A stretch of DNA of 64,000 nt from Streptococcus parasanguinis CC87K (lineage in GTDB: Bacteria; Bacillota; Bacilli; Lactobacillales; Streptococcaceae). Both the position numbers and the translations under genes were made by a program. The stretch is from NCBI RefSeq assembly GCF_000507765.1, contig NZ_KI669401.1, positions 1,042,597 through 1,106,596 of the forward strand, written 5' to 3'. Shown one piece after another: positions 26,451 to 36,816 of this stretch; the stretch's first letter is position 1, and every line of letters begins with the position of its first letter. The notes under the pieces were generated by a model. It was not told the DNA's origin, made no database searches, and worked only from the letters and a program-made list of their open reading frames with translations.

Positions 26451-26867
26451 CTATCGTTCCCAAACCATATGGACACCTCGATCAGACTCAGCTTCATCTC
26501 GAAATCCTTGCTGGGAAAAATAAGATAGTAAGTCTTCTGGGCAATCGATCCAAATGGCTTCCTTTTCCTTTTGAACAGCTAGATCCTTTAAAGCAGCGAT
26601 CAAAATAGAGCCATAGCCTTGACCTTGAAAGGCTGGTCTCACTGCTAGTCGCAATACAATTAGGTATCCTTTTAAAGGCTGGTCTTCTGTCGCCAACAAG
26701 TAAGCCACAGCATCCCCCGCCTGCTCTGCAAGCAAAGAAATGGCTCCCTTCGAACCTAGCGCTTCCTCAAGAGTGGCCTTGTGCTTCTTTTCTTCATTGT
26801 CATGAAGTTCTTCTTCTAGCAACAGCAACTGTTCTTGATCAGCTGGGGTGATTGATCGAATCATCAT
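26451..26867 (-). CDS. GNAT-family N-acetyltransferase
   Basis: This 138-residue protein has a short GNAT fold: LAVRPAFQGQGYGSILI is the acetyl-CoA binding loop, and DLLSYFSQQGFRDE is the C-terminal motif. The substrate is unknown. It differs clearly from the neighbouring GNAT protein, so it is not a recent tandem duplicate. A hairpin (26911-26940) separates it from murC. Confidence 0.82.
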   Translation of the reverse strand: MMIRSITPADQEQLLLLEEELHDNEEKKHKATLEEALGSKGAISLLAEQAGDAVAYLLATEDQPLKGYLIVLRLAVRPAFQGQGYGSILIAALKDLAVQKEKEAIWIDCPEDLLSYFSQQGFRDEAESDRGVHMVWER

Positions 26868-26910
26868 CCTGCTTTCCTCATCTCATACTCCTTCAGTGGA
26901 CAGATAAATT

Positions 26911-26940
26911 TGAGTCTGGAACCAATCGATTCCAGACTCA
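26911..26940 (-). terminator. Hairpin after murC (weak terminator)
   Basis: GAGTCTGGAA pairs with TTCCAGACTC around an 8-nt loop; the following minus-strand sequence AAATTTATCT is a poor T tract. It may only partly end the murC transcript. Confidence 0.5.
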
Positions 26941-26948
26941 ATCATCTC

Positions 26949-28283
26949 TTATTGTACACTATGTGTCAAACTAGATAATAAACGCTCAAATGAGTATTCA
27001 TAGGTTTGAATATCTCCTGCTCCCATAAAGACATAGACCGCATTTTCATGGTCAAGAAGAGGAGAAACATTCTCAGCTGTAATAATCGCTGAACGTTTGA
27101 CAATTTTTGCTTCCAAGTCTTCAACTTTCACATCGCCGTGATCGACTTCCCGTGCAGAACCATAGATCTGTGCCAAGTAAACAGCATCTGCTTGATTCAA
27201 GGCTTCAGCAAATTCATCCAACAAGGCAATGGTCCGTGTAAAGGTATGTGGTTGGAAAATCGCCACAATCTCTTTACTTGGGTATTTTTGACGGGCTGCA
27301 TCCAAGGTTGCAATAATTTCCGTTGGATGGTGCGCAAAGTCATCGATGATCACTGTTCCATTGACTACTTTTTCAGTAAAGCGACGTTTCACTCCAGCAA
27401 AGGTCTTCAAATGCTCGCGGACTAAATCTAAATCAAATCCTGCAATGTAAAGCAAACCAATGACTGCTGTGGCATTCATGATGTTGTGGCGACCAAAAGT
27501 TGGGATATGGAATTGCCCCAAATCTTCTCCACGGAAATGAACGTTGAAGGTTGAACCAGTCGTTGAACGAAGCAAGTTGCTTGCCACAAAATCGTTCGTC
27601 TCCTTATCAAAACCATAGTAATAAATTGGTGCTGATGAGGTAATCCGACGCAATTCTTTGTCTTCTCCGTAGATGAAGAGGCCTTTGCTGATTTGTTTGG
27701 CATAATCGTTAAAAGCATTAAAGACATCTTCCAAGCTCGTGAAATAGTCTGGATGGTCGAAGTCAATATTGGTGATGATGCTGTATTCAGGATGGTAAGG
27801 CATAAAGTGGCGTTCATACTCATCTGATTCAAAGACAAAGTATTTGGCTGCTGCAGAGCCACGACCTGTCCCGTCACCAATCAAATAACTGGTGTCAGTG
27901 ATATTTGATAAGACGTGAGAAAGCATCCCTGTTGTCGAGGTTTTTCCGTGTGCTCCGGCAACCCCCATGCTGACGAAGTCACGCATAAATTCACCAAGGA
28001 ATTCATGGTAGCGTTTATAAGTTAGGCCATGCTCATCTGCATAAGCAATTTCCACATTGTTATCTGGACGGAAAGCATTCCCGGCAATGAGGATCTTGTC
28101 GCCTTCCAAATTTTTCACATCAAATGGATAAATTTGAATTCCTGCTTGTTCCAAGCCACGTTGCGTAAAGTAATACTTCTCAACATCTGACCCTTGAACC
28201 GTATGTCCCATTTGGTGAAGCATGAGGGCTAAAGCACTCATCCCTGCTCCTTTAATTCCAATAAAATGGTATGTATTAGACAT
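26949..28283 (-). CDS. murC: UDP-N-acetylmuramate--L-alanine ligase
   Basis: This 444-residue protein has an N-terminal Rossmann part ([13 protein letters not shown]), the ATP-binding loop [14 protein letters not shown] (about 106-119), the central motif [12 protein letters not shown] and the C-terminal [10 protein letters not shown]. It adds L-alanine to UDP-MurNAc in the cytoplasm. AAGGAG precedes the start. It follows a disordered small protein by 9 nt. Confidence 0.95.
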   Translation of the reverse strand: MSNTYHFIGIKGAGMSALALMLHQMGHTVQGSDVEKYYFTQRGLEQAGIQIYPFDVKNLEGDKILIAGNAFRPDNNVEIAYADEHGLTYKRYHEFLGEFMRDFVSMGVAGAHGKTSTTGMLSHVLSNITDTSYLIGDGTGRGSAAAKYFVFESDEYERHFMPYHPEYSIITNIDFDHPDYFTSLEDVFNAFNDYAKQISKGLFIYGEDKELRRITSSAPIYYYGFDKETNDFVASNLLRSTTGSTFNVHFRGEDLGQFHIPTFGRHNIMNATAVIGLLYIAGFDLDLVREHLKTFAGVKRRFTEKVVNGTVIIDDFAHHPTEIIATLDAARQKYPSKEIVAIFQPHTFTRTIALLDEFAEALNQADAVYLAQIYGSAREVDHGDVKVEDLEAKIVKRSAIITAENVSPLLDHENAVYVFMGAGDIQTYEYSFERLLSSLTHSVQ

Positions 28284-28292
28284 GTTTTCTCC

Positions 28293-28943
28293 TTATTCTT
28301 GATCTAGATGGGTTAAATCCAATTCTTGTTTGATTGGCTGTGGTTTCAACTTGTGCTGATCTTTATTGTATATTTGGCTAGTCTTTAAGAAATCATAATT
28401 GTTTTTCTTTTCAGTCGGTTCTGCCACTTCTGGTTCTCCTGCAGATTCGAACTCTGCAAGGATCAACTGATCTTGTCGTAATCGTTTGCTATATTTCAAT
28501 AATTCACCCGGATTTTCCTTTTGGAAGGGAGCCGTTGGCTGACCAGGTTTTCGTTCAGAAATAAATGGTTTTTTCCGTTTACTTGTAGTAGCTGCTGGAT
28601 CCGTTGTCAGATAGGGAGCTGTGCGTTTCTTTTTCAGATCTTCACGAGCGCGCTCTCTCGCTTCCTCTGCATAACGATTGGCTGGGCTTTTTTTATCAAT
28701 CGGCTCTTTAAAATCAGGTTTTCTTACTGGCCGTCTTTTCGGTAGGGGCTCTTCTAATGGTTGGTGGTAAGGATGCTTAGGTTTGGTATTTTCAGCAATC
28801 GGTTGCCATTCCAAATAATTTTTATCCACATAGTCGCCTGTAATGTTACTAATCAAGTCTGTTTCATCATACAGGTTCATGTGGGGCATCTCTGTTAACA
28901 TCAACTCATTATCCCCTACTTGAGGAAAATATTTTTCTGTCAT
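28293..28943 (-). CDS. Hypothetical disordered basic protein upstream of murC
   Basis: This 216-residue protein, from the ATG at 28943 (GAAAGGAAG upstream), is rich in Lys, Pro, Arg and Glu, with no membrane segment. The N-terminal 60 residues look ordered (VGDNELMLTEMPHMNLYDET); the middle (70-150) is a Lys/Arg/Pro-rich linker with ERAREDLKKKRTAPYLTT. I do not recognise a family. Its fixed position between the SNF2 helicase and murC suggests a conserved streptococcal protein; a role in DNA or wall processes is only a guess. Confidence 0.7.
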   Translation of the reverse strand: MTEKYFPQVGDNELMLTEMPHMNLYDETDLISNITGDYVDKNYLEWQPIAENTKPKHPYHQPLEEPLPKRRPVRKPDFKEPIDKKSPANRYAEEARERAREDLKKKRTAPYLTTDPAATTSKRKKPFISERKPGQPTAPFQKENPGELLKYSKRLRQDQLILAEFESAGEPEVAEPTEKKNNYDFLKTSQIYNKDQHKLKPQPIKQELDLTHLDQE

Positions 28944-28998
28944 GCTTTCTTCCTTTCGACACTCCATTAATTATAAACTATTCACAGAATTTTTCAAG

Positions 28999-31900
28999 CT
29001 ATTCTGACTGAATTCCAAGAATCTCACGAATTTCCTCAACCGATAAACTAGATCGTGTTTCCGTTCCGTCTAAAATCGTTGAGACCAAGTGTCTTTTGGA
29101 AGCTTGTAGTTCTTGGATTTTTTCTTCGATCGTACCACGAGTAATCATACGATAAACTTCGACATTTTGTTCCTGTCCCATTCGATGGGCACGTCCAATA
29201 GCCTGGTCTTCCACTGCAGGATTCCACCACAAATCGACTAAGATGACCGTATCGGCACCAGTGAGGTTCAATCCAACCCCTCCAGCCTTCAGAGAAATGA
29301 GAAAAGCATGGCGCTCACCTGCATTAAAAGCATTGGTCATTTCTTGTCGATCTTTAGCGGGAGTAGAACCTGTGATTTTAAAGGAGGTCATGCCAAGCTG
29401 GTCAATCTCCTGCTCTAGGATATCCAGCATGCCTCTAAATTGAGAGAAGATCAAAACCCGGTGTTCGCCATCCTTGATTTGACCCAAAAGATCTCGAAGG
29501 CTCTCCAATTTCCCACTATCTCCCTGATAGTCTTCCATAAAGAGGGCGGGGGTATCACAGATTTGGCGAAGACGCATGAGTCCAGAGAGAATCTCCACCT
29601 TGCTTCGATTTAGTTCTTCCTCACTAGAGGTTCGAACTCGATCTTGAATTTGTTTTAATTGAGCCAAATAGATCGTTTTTTGACTTTCATCCAACTCATT
29701 GTGATAGGTTGTTTCAATTAAGTCCGGTAATTCTTGGAGCACTTCATCTTTTTTCCGTCTCATGACGAAAGGTTTGACAAAGCGCGCAATGGTCTCAGGA
29801 CTCAATTTTTGAAATTCTCTTTTAGCTGGGAAGAGCCCTGGAAGGACAATTTGGAAAATAGACCAGAGTTCACCCACATGGTTTTCAATCGGTGTCCCAG
29901 ATAAGGCAAACACATGCGGAACCTCAAAGCCACGTAAATGTTGGGCAATCTTGGTTTGGGCATTTTTCATGACCTGGGCTTCATCTAGAATCAAGTACTC
30001 ATACTGATTCTTCTGGTATTCCTCCACATCTTGACGGAAAGACGCGTAACTAGTGATAACTACCTGTGGATTGGTTGCGATGAGTTCATCTCGGTGCTGC
30101 TTGAGACCATAGACGACTACCACTTCCATCTGAGGAGCGAATTTTGAAAATTCTTGTTTCCAATTGTAGATGAGACTAGATGGAGCTAGAATCAAGATTT
30201 TAGTTTCTTTTTTTGCGACACTGGTCAAGAAGGAAATAGTCTGCAGGGTTTTCCCAAGCCCCATATCATCCGCTAAAATACCACCAAAACCATAATGATT
30301 TAACATGGAGAACCATTTAACCCCTGTTTCTTGGTAATCCCTTAGGGTCGCTTGGATTGTCATCTGAGGGAGTTGGAAGTCTTCTGGATGAGTCAAATCA
30401 TGAGCTAAATTTCGAAAGTCTTCTGAAAAATGAACATTGTCTTGATCTGCCAACAAATCAGATAGCTGATAAGCGGCAATCCGGCGGGCTTGTAGTTTCC
30501 CACCCTTGCTCATTTTCGCCCGCAGATCTGCTAAGGCTCGACTGATCTTCTTGGTTTCTTCATCAAAGACAAGAACTTTCCCTGTATGGCTGACAAAATA
30601 GTCTTTTTGCCCTACTAGAGCTTTGAGGACCTGGTCCACTTCGGCTGGATCCACACTTTCAAAGTCAAAACCGATCTCCAGTAGACTGCCATTGGTTTTA
30701 ACATCAATTTTTGGACGCTCCACTTGATAAAGATCTAAAAGGCTATCAGAGAGGGTAACCTCTCCTAAGGCTTCAAAAGTCGGGATCTGTTGGTGAAAGA
30801 ATGGATAGATTTGCTCACTTGATAAAGGACTTCTTTGGGAAGAAAAATCATCCGTAAAACCTGCTGCTAGCATGGTTGAAAAGACTTCTTGCTCCTTATC
30901 GAAATCACTAGAATAAGGAAGATTGAGAAGTTCCTCACGCGTGGTCACCACACGATCCTGGTATTGAAAGACAACATCCAGTAATACAGTCTGATCCTGT
31001 GCTAGATCAAAATGAAATTCCGGAGTGAAATCGTGGATTAAAAAGCTGGTCGGGGCTGTTATTTGTCCCAGTTTTTTGAACTCTTTTAAACTATAGGAAA
31101 GCTTTGTTTGGTCCGTTGGATCAAAATGCAGGCGTTTTTTGCGATCCTGATCCATTGGAAGATCTTGGATCGCCTTCCATAAGGTCCGCTGTTGGGGCGT
31201 CAGGTGATAGAAGACACCATTTCGAAACAGGTAAACAGCAGACTCGACAACCTTCACTTGTGGCTCAGTAATGATCAATTCGTAAAAATCACCATGGTCT
31301 TCCACCTGAAAATGAAAGAGATCTTCCTCCCCATGGACATCCTGAAAATAGACTTCAGAAAAATCATACAAGCTATATTGCAAGAGGAAGGAATCCAAAT
31401 TCATTAGTAATTCTACAGCTTCTTCAAATAGAGTCGGTGGAAAATAAAGATGGCGCCCAGCATTGGGAAAGAAATCTTGCTCTTTTGATCCACTATCTGT
31501 GACCAAGCCTTGTAGGAAATTGATCACATCCTGACTAGGTCCATCAAATTCTAAGTAAGAAATAGGTTCATAGTAACTTTTGCCAATTGCAAAGTGGCCT
31601 TCTTTCTGAAGGGTCTGCAAAAAAGCTAGCACATCTCTGATCACATAAGAACGCTCGTCTGGCAAGCGACGAATGCGAAGGGTCCACAAGAATTGACCAG
31701 AGTATTCATCCTCCTGCCCAACTGTCGATAAGACATAGCGTGTTTCTTTTTTTTCGATTTTTGGAAGGACCTGGTCTAAAAACAAACTTCCAAAAGAAAC
31801 CTTCTCCTGCGTTTCTTCAGTCGCCGTGGCGTCTTCTTCAAGACTTGCAAGAGCTGCTTTCCCACTGTCATCATTCTTCAAGAAAGCTTCTACAGCTGCC

Positions 31901-32097
31901 AGATGCGTACAGAATTTTTTCTTTTGAAAGAAAGCACAGCTACAAAAAACAGCATCGTCGTCTAAACTGTACCGCAAGCTTTCTTCTTCCACCCGAAAAT
32001 ACAGGTATTTTTCTTTTACTTCCTGAAGGGAAACTTTCCCAGCTTCATAGAGAAGGCTCCCTTGTGAACGAACCTTCCCAGGAATTAATTTTGCCAT
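28999..32097 (-). CDS. SNF2-family DEAD/DEAH-box helicase with SWIM zinc finger
   Basis: This 1032-residue protein has a SWIM motif near the N-terminus (CSCAFFQKKKFCTHLAA, about 53-69), a middle domain (about 200-560), the SNF2 ATPase (DDMGLGKTLQTISF Walker A, LDEAQVMKN box II, SGTPIEN box III) and a helicase C domain (IFSQFRGMLDIL, SLKAGGVGLNL, RAHRMGQEQNVEVYR). This is the common streptococcal Snf-type helicase of unknown precise role, probably in nucleoprotein remodelling. The ATG at 32097 is behind AAGGTGG, and TGG-TATAAT lies upstream. Confidence 0.9.
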   Translation of the reverse strand: MAKLIPGKVRSQGSLLYEAGKVSLQEVKEKYLYFRVEEESLRYSLDDDAVFCSCAFFQKKKFCTHLAAVEAFLKNDDSGKAALASLEEDATATEETQEKVSFGSLFLDQVLPKIEKKETRYVLSTVGQEDEYSGQFLWTLRIRRLPDERSYVIRDVLAFLQTLQKEGHFAIGKSYYEPISYLEFDGPSQDVINFLQGLVTDSGSKEQDFFPNAGRHLYFPPTLFEEAVELLMNLDSFLLQYSLYDFSEVYFQDVHGEEDLFHFQVEDHGDFYELIITEPQVKVVESAVYLFRNGVFYHLTPQQRTLWKAIQDLPMDQDRKKRLHFDPTDQTKLSYSLKEFKKLGQITAPTSFLIHDFTPEFHFDLAQDQTVLLDVVFQYQDRVVTTREELLNLPYSSDFDKEQEVFSTMLAAGFTDDFSSQRSPLSSEQIYPFFHQQIPTFEALGEVTLSDSLLDLYQVERPKIDVKTNGSLLEIGFDFESVDPAEVDQVLKALVGQKDYFVSHTGKVLVFDEETKKISRALADLRAKMSKGGKLQARRIAAYQLSDLLADQDNVHFSEDFRNLAHDLTHPEDFQLPQMTIQATLRDYQETGVKWFSMLNHYGFGGILADDMGLGKTLQTISFLTSVAKKETKILILAPSSLIYNWKQEFSKFAPQMEVVVVYGLKQHRDELIATNPQVVITSYASFRQDVEEYQKNQYEYLILDEAQVMKNAQTKIAQHLRGFEVPHVFALSGTPIENHVGELWSIFQIVLPGLFPAKREFQKLSPETIARFVKPFVMRRKKDEVLQELPDLIETTYHNELDESQKTIYLAQLKQIQDRVRTSSEEELNRSKVEILSGLMRLRQICDTPALFMEDYQGDSGKLESLRDLLGQIKDGEHRVLIFSQFRGMLDILEQEIDQLGMTSFKITGSTPAKDRQEMTNAFNAGERHAFLISLKAGGVGLNLTGADTVILVDLWWNPAVEDQAIGRAHRMGQEQNVEVYRMITRGTIEEKIQELQASKRHLVSTILDGTETRSSLSVEEIREILGIQSE

Positions 32098-32659
32098 GTT
32101 TACCACCTTAGATTAATCCCTTTATTATACCATATTTAAGATAAAATTAGAAAAAATAGTTATCATCTTGAAAGGATTTTAGCCCGTTTTTTACCTGATT
32201 TCGTAACACTCTCAGTTCAAACAGCTATCCCTAATATCTATCTGTTAACTGTTTGATCAAATAGCTAAACAAAGGGAATAGCAAAATCCCGATTGCTCAT
32301 AGAGAAAAGAAAAAATACGACCTATTTTTTAATAAATCCCCAACAATAGGATCAAGAGCTCCAAGCTTACGATCGAACCGAGAAACAAGAGATACAGATA
32401 GATTTTAAATAATAAGTACACAAACCTAAAGCTCTCATGATCTTCATGAGTTTACTCTTCTCAACCTTAAAAAAAGCTAAGGAATAAAGCATATCCGGAC
32501 TATGATACTACGCATCTGACTATCCTCCACTTCATTTTACCAGCTTATTAAAAAAAGCAACGCTTATGCGCTACTTTTAGTTGTTTTCATAGTTGGAAGA
32601 ATGAGCATTTTATCATTTGAAATATCCTTCTCCACTTTGATCCATTTGTCTCGTATTCC
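32098..32659 (-). other. 562-bp intergenic region with a possible small-gene remnant
   Basis: On the minus strand after the der terminator there is an extended -10 (TGG-TAAAAT, near 32530) and a good SD (GTGGAGG) before a 12-codon ORF starting MRSIIVRICF. Further on, in a different frame, is a hydrophobic stretch (LLFKIYLYLLFLGSIVSLE then LLILLLGIY) that has no proper start. The pattern resembles a small membrane-protein gene broken by a frameshift. The part near 32110-32300 holds the SNF2 promoter and AT-rich sequence in which I see nothing else. Confidence 0.35.
32549..32577 (-). terminator. Terminator of der
   Basis: AGTAGCGC and GCGTTGCT pair (with G-U pairs) around ATAA, followed by seven T on the minus strand. 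Confidence 0.7.
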
Positions 32660-33970
32660 CTACTTCCGTTTTCGCGCAATCAAATGGATTGGAGTTCCTT
32701 CAAAAACAAAGGCCTTGCGAATTTGGTTCTCCAAGAAACGGAGGTATGAGAAGTGCATCAGTTCTTCTTCGTTAACAAAGACCACAAAAGTTGGCGGCTT
32801 GGTTGCCACTTGTGTCGCATAGAAGATCTTGAGGCGTTTTCCTTTGTCGGTCGGCGTTGGATTAATGGCAATGGCATCCATAATCACATCGTTCAAGACA
32901 GCTGAAGGAATCCGCGTATTTTGACTCTCACTGATCTGTTTAATCATCTCTGGCAACTTGTGCAAGCGTTGTTTAGTTAGGGCAGAAACAAAGACAATCG
33001 GCGCATAAGAAAGGTATTGGAATTGATCGCGAATGTCATCTTCCCACTGCTTCATGGTATGGTTGTCTTTTTCAATAGTATCCCATTTGTTGACAACAAT
33101 GATCATACCTTTACCAGCTTCGTGAGCAAAGCCAGCGATCCGCTTGTCATACTCCCGAATTCCTTCTTCGGCATTAATGACCATCAAAACCACATCTGAA
33201 CGGTCGATGGCACGCATGGCACGCATGACAGAATATTTCTCAGTGTTTTCATAGATTTTACCAGATTTGCGCATACCAGCTGTATCGATCATGGTAAATT
33301 CTTGGCCATCTGCATCGGTAAAATGGGTATCGATGGCATCCCGTGTAGTTCCAGCAACAGGGCTTGCGATGACCCGGTCTTCTCCAAGGATCGCATTGAT
33401 CAAGCTTGATTTCCCAACATTTGGGCGACCAATCAAGCTAAATTTGATGATATCTGGATTTTCTTCTTCTGTTTCATTCGGAAGATTTTCAATAATGGCA
33501 TCGAGCACATCCCCAGTTCCGATCCCGTGGACAGAGGATACCGGTAGTGGCTCACCCAGTCCTAAGGCATAAAAGTCATAGATATCATTGCGCATCTCTG
33601 GGTTATCCACCTTGTTGACTGCAAGAATCACCGGTTTATGGGTCTTATACAAGATACGAGTGACATATTCATCCGCATCGGTGATCCCTTCTTTTCCAGA
33701 AACAACAAAGACGATCACATCTGCTTCGTCCATGGCAATTTCTGCCTGATGCTTAATTTGCTCCATAAATGGGGCATCTACGTCATCAATTCCCCCCGTA
33801 TCGATGATACTAAATTTTCGATTCAACCACTCAGCTGTTGCATAAATGCGGTCACGAGTGACTCCTTCTACATCCTCAACGATGGAAATCCGCTCACCGG
33901 CAATCCGGTTAAAGAGCGTCGATTTTCCGACATTGGGACGGCCTACAATCGCAATAGTTGGTAGGGCCAT
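32660..33970 (-). CDS. der: Ribosome biogenesis GTPase Der (EngA)
   Basis: This 436-residue protein has two tandem GTPase domains, each with GRPNVGKST or GRPNVGKSS (about residues 9 and 183), switch motifs DTGGID and DTAGMR, and NKVD and NKWD specificity motifs, then a C-terminal KH-like domain (about 350-436). It is essential for 50S subunit maturation. Confidence 0.96.
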   Translation of the reverse strand: MALPTIAIVGRPNVGKSTLFNRIAGERISIVEDVEGVTRDRIYATAEWLNRKFSIIDTGGIDDVDAPFMEQIKHQAEIAMDEADVIVFVVSGKEGITDADEYVTRILYKTHKPVILAVNKVDNPEMRNDIYDFYALGLGEPLPVSSVHGIGTGDVLDAIIENLPNETEEENPDIIKFSLIGRPNVGKSSLINAILGEDRVIASPVAGTTRDAIDTHFTDADGQEFTMIDTAGMRKSGKIYENTEKYSVMRAMRAIDRSDVVLMVINAEEGIREYDKRIAGFAHEAGKGMIIVVNKWDTIEKDNHTMKQWEDDIRDQFQYLSYAPIVFVSALTKQRLHKLPEMIKQISESQNTRIPSAVLNDVIMDAIAINPTPTDKGKRLKIFYATQVATKPPTFVVFVNEEELMHFSYLRFLENQIRKAFVFEGTPIHLIARKRK

Positions 33971-34027
33971 GATTTCCTCTTTTCTAATGAAAGGCGAGAC
34001 TTCGGTTCAAGAACGCCTCTCTTCATT

Positions 34028-34741
34028 TCATAATAGTTTGTGTTTTTCTAGTAGTTTTTTGGTCTCTTCTTGTTCAGGTTGACCAAATTGAGCTGCAAGG
34101 CGCTCGCTCCAGCTATCGGTTGCACGCGCTCCAGCGTAATCTGCCTGAACCTTGTCATAGGCAGTCACAACTGATAGGTCTTGTTCTTGGTATTCTTCTT
34201 CAAAAGCAACCTGTTCCAATGGCAAACGTGGTTTCACTGCATGCTGCTGATTAGGTACTCCGAGAGCAATCCCAAAAACAGGATAGGTATAGTCTGGCAG
34301 ACGGAAGAGTTCTGCGACTTCTTCTGAACAGTAGCGCAACATGCCGATAATCACTCCACCATAGCCGAGACTTTCAGCTGCCAATAGCGTATTTTGAGCT
34401 GCTAGAGCCGCATCCACTGAGGTGATCAGTAAGTTGTCCACCCCTTCAGGATGGAAATCCTGCTCATGAAGTTTGACAGCTTTTTCAGCACGGTTTAAAT
34501 CCCCAACAAAGAGGAGAAAGACGGCTGATTGGCGAATTGCTTCTTGAGGAAGAAAGTCGTAAAGAGCTTCTTTCTTTTCCTTGCTTTTGACCACAATCAC
34601 AGAATAAGACTGAAAGTTTTTCCAACTTGATGCCATCTGCCCAGCTGATAAAATTTCCTTGAGGTCAGCTTCTTTGATGGCTTCTTCCTTAAAACGGCGA
34701 ACAGAAAAATGAGATTTCATTAAACGGATGGTTTCATTCAT
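34028..34741 (-). CDS. NADPH-dependent FMN nitroreductase
   Basis: This 237-residue protein has the nitroreductase fold: SVRRFKEEAI at the N-terminus (FMN phosphate contact), AGQMASSWKNFQSYSVIVV, a central LAAESLGYGGVIIGML and FGIALGVP. It fits the NfsA/Frp group. The natural substrate is unknown (quinones, nitro compounds or flavin). Its start overlaps the dnaI stop by 4 nt, so it is co-transcribed with nrdR-dnaB-dnaI. Confidence 0.85.
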   Translation of the reverse strand: MNETIRLMKSHFSVRRFKEEAIKEADLKEILSAGQMASSWKNFQSYSVIVVKSKEKKEALYDFLPQEAIRQSAVFLLFVGDLNRAEKAVKLHEQDFHPEGVDNLLITSVDAALAAQNTLLAAESLGYGGVIIGMLRYCSEEVAELFRLPDYTYPVFGIALGVPNQQHAVKPRLPLEQVAFEEEYQEQDLSVVTAYDKVQADYAGARATDSWSERLAAQFGQPEQEETKKLLEKHKLL

Positions 34742-35637
34742 CGGCGATTGACTCCTTCCAGATGGATTTCCTTGGCTAAAAATTTTACGCGCTCCATAAC
34801 ACGTTTGGCCTGCCAGGTTTCATCTCCATTACGCGAAGCTGCAAAATGACGTTCCAACTCTTCAAAATTAAAGTTAGAAGTAAAGAAGGTTGGGAGATTT
34901 TCCTGCATTCGGTGCTGCAAAATCACCTGTAAGATTTCATCTCGCACCCAGGCTGACATCTGTTCCGCACCGATATCATCGAGAATTAAAATTTCGGCTT
35001 TTTTCACCTGATCGACGGTTTCTTTGACCAAGCCTGAACTGATGGCATTTTTGACATCGATCGCAAAACTTGGGAAATGTAGTAGAGTGGTAGAGGCCTG
35101 ACGTTTTTCGGATAAATCATGAGCCAAGGCTGCCATCATGTAGCTCTTTCCTACTCCAAAATCACCATAGAGGTAGATCCCCTTTTGATATTCCGGATAG
35201 TTGGCCACAAAATTAGCTAATTCCTCAAAGGCCACAAATCTTCCCTTATCGTCGAGCTCTACCTTGGCTAGACTCGCTTCTTTCAAGGTTGAAGGGAGAT
35301 TGATCAAGTTGAGACGTTGGTTGATCGCAGCTCGTTTTTGGGCTTCGACTAACTCTGGCGTTTCCTCATAAGCGACATCCGCATAGCCTTCATTCATGGT
35401 GAGGATGGGCTTATAACCTTTGGCTATATAATCCGGATCTCCCAATAAGAAACGGTTGCGTTCACTAATGTATTGATTAAATTTTGAAATACTCCGTCGA
35501 ATTTCTTGTTCAGACAAAGACTGGTCCTTGATAAAGGCAGCCACTTCTTGGTCTGCCAAGATCTGTGCGACCAAATCCTCATAGTTAAATTGACGCACAC
35601 GGTTCATGTGAGACATGGTTTGACCTACACTTTCCAT
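34738..35637 (-). CDS. dnaI: Primosomal protein DnaI (helicase loader)
   Basis: This 299-residue protein has an N-terminal helicase-interaction domain (1-130) and an AAA+ domain with YLYGDFGVGKSYMMAALAH (Walker A near 161-168) and ILILDDIGAEQMS (Walker B). It loads the replicative helicase together with DnaB. It starts 1 nt after the dnaB stop. The family length is about 300 residues, matching. Confidence 0.94.
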   Translation of the reverse strand: MESVGQTMSHMNRVRQFNYEDLVAQILADQEVAAFIKDQSLSEQEIRRSISKFNQYISERNRFLLGDPDYIAKGYKPILTMNEGYADVAYEETPELVEAQKRAAINQRLNLINLPSTLKEASLAKVELDDKGRFVAFEELANFVANYPEYQKGIYLYGDFGVGKSYMMAALAHDLSEKRQASTTLLHFPSFAIDVKNAISSGLVKETVDQVKKAEILILDDIGAEQMSAWVRDEILQVILQHRMQENLPTFFTSNFNFEELERHFAASRNGDETWQAKRVMERVKFLAKEIHLEGVNRR

Positions 35638-36816
35638 CTACTCACCTCCTTGATTCAGTTTTTCTAACAGGCGTTGTTTCTCTTTAGCAAGATCCACCTT
35701 TTCTGCTTGACTGGTTTGATTTTGATAGTTTGGTTGGCTCCACTTGGGAACATTGCTGTGCTTGCTCTTGGCTGATGTAGGACTCGTTCCCTTGTTTCCT
35801 TGAGCCTTAGCTTGTTCCTGGCGTTCTCGAACTTTTAAAATCGCTAGTTCTGCACTGTTGACCCCTTGATAAGAAAAATCATTTCCTACCTTCAAAGCAT
35901 ACTTTTCATTGAGATTAGCAGACTGGGTCTTATTAAAGGTCAACAATAAGATGATATTGATCACCTCATCTAATAAGCCTAGATCAGCTAACTTGGATAA
36001 AGTCTTGCGTTCGCTCTGCGTAATGGTCGCATTGCGCGCCTTCTTAATCTCCGCTAGAAATTGTAGGCTGGATTTTGCCTTAGCTTCCCTCAGAATGGTT
36101 TCTTCCTGACGGCTATAGGACATGCGGGGTTGCTCCTGGCTCGCCTGAGCCAACTTTTGCTTCATTCTCTTTGGAGAGACAATCCGGTCTACTGCTGTTT
36201 CTTTCGCCAGGAGATAGGTTTCATACCAGGTCCATTGTTGCTCTTCTGCGATGGCAAAGAGGGCTAGGGTTGCTTCTCCTTCATCCGCAAAACGAAGTCC
36301 ATCACGCCCCATCATTCGCTTAAACATCTCCATATCAAACTGCTGTTTCTTACTTGGAAGAACAGTCACCTCACCAGCATCTAGTCCAAATACTTGAGAG
36401 AAGGACACTTGCCGTCTAGTTCCTAAAGAGCGTGCTGGAAGCAGATCCTCCACCGCCTTTTCCCCAATCTTTTTTTCCAGTAAGCGTTTAAAAACAGCAT
36501 TTGAAAAAAAGGATTCTGCCTCAAGAGGGGCATGTAATTGAATGGTGATCCCAACTTCTTCCTCATAGAGATCGATCAAACCCATGGCAATTAAACGATC
36601 AAAGGCAAGTAGCAATTGTGGAAATCCTATATTCAAATGATTGAGGATTTGCGCAAGTAAATATTGGTTTTCACCCTGATCATAAGAGGCGAGCAGATAA
36701 CGATAAACTGCTACTGTTTCCGTCTCTAAAATAGGCAGGTAATACTGCTCCAATGCAGCCCCTGCCGGTGGAAGAAGATTATTTTTTAAAAATGCGAAAG
36801 GCGTATTGGGCTTCAT
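35638..36816 (-). CDS. dnaB: Replication initiation and membrane attachment protein DnaB
   Basis: This 392-residue protein has two DnaB/DnaD-type domains: residues about 1-120 with the N-terminal winged helix, and about 190-340 with the DDBH2 fold. The tail is rich in Gln, Ser and Lys. This is the Gram-positive loader protein, not the helicase. It directly follows nrdR and precedes dnaI, the conserved order in Firmicutes. Confidence 0.92.
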   Translation of the reverse strand: MKPNTPFAFLKNNLLPPAGAALEQYYLPILETETVAVYRYLLASYDQGENQYLLAQILNHLNIGFPQLLLAFDRLIAMGLIDLYEEEVGITIQLHAPLEAESFFSNAVFKRLLEKKIGEKAVEDLLPARSLGTRRQVSFSQVFGLDAGEVTVLPSKKQQFDMEMFKRMMGRDGLRFADEGEATLALFAIAEEQQWTWYETYLLAKETAVDRIVSPKRMKQKLAQASQEQPRMSYSRQEETILREAKAKSSLQFLAEIKKARNATITQSERKTLSKLADLGLLDEVINIILLLTFNKTQSANLNEKYALKVGNDFSYQGVNSAELAILKVRERQEQAKAQGNKGTSPTSAKSKHSNVPKWSQPNYQNQTSQAEKVDLAKEKQRLLEKLNQGGE

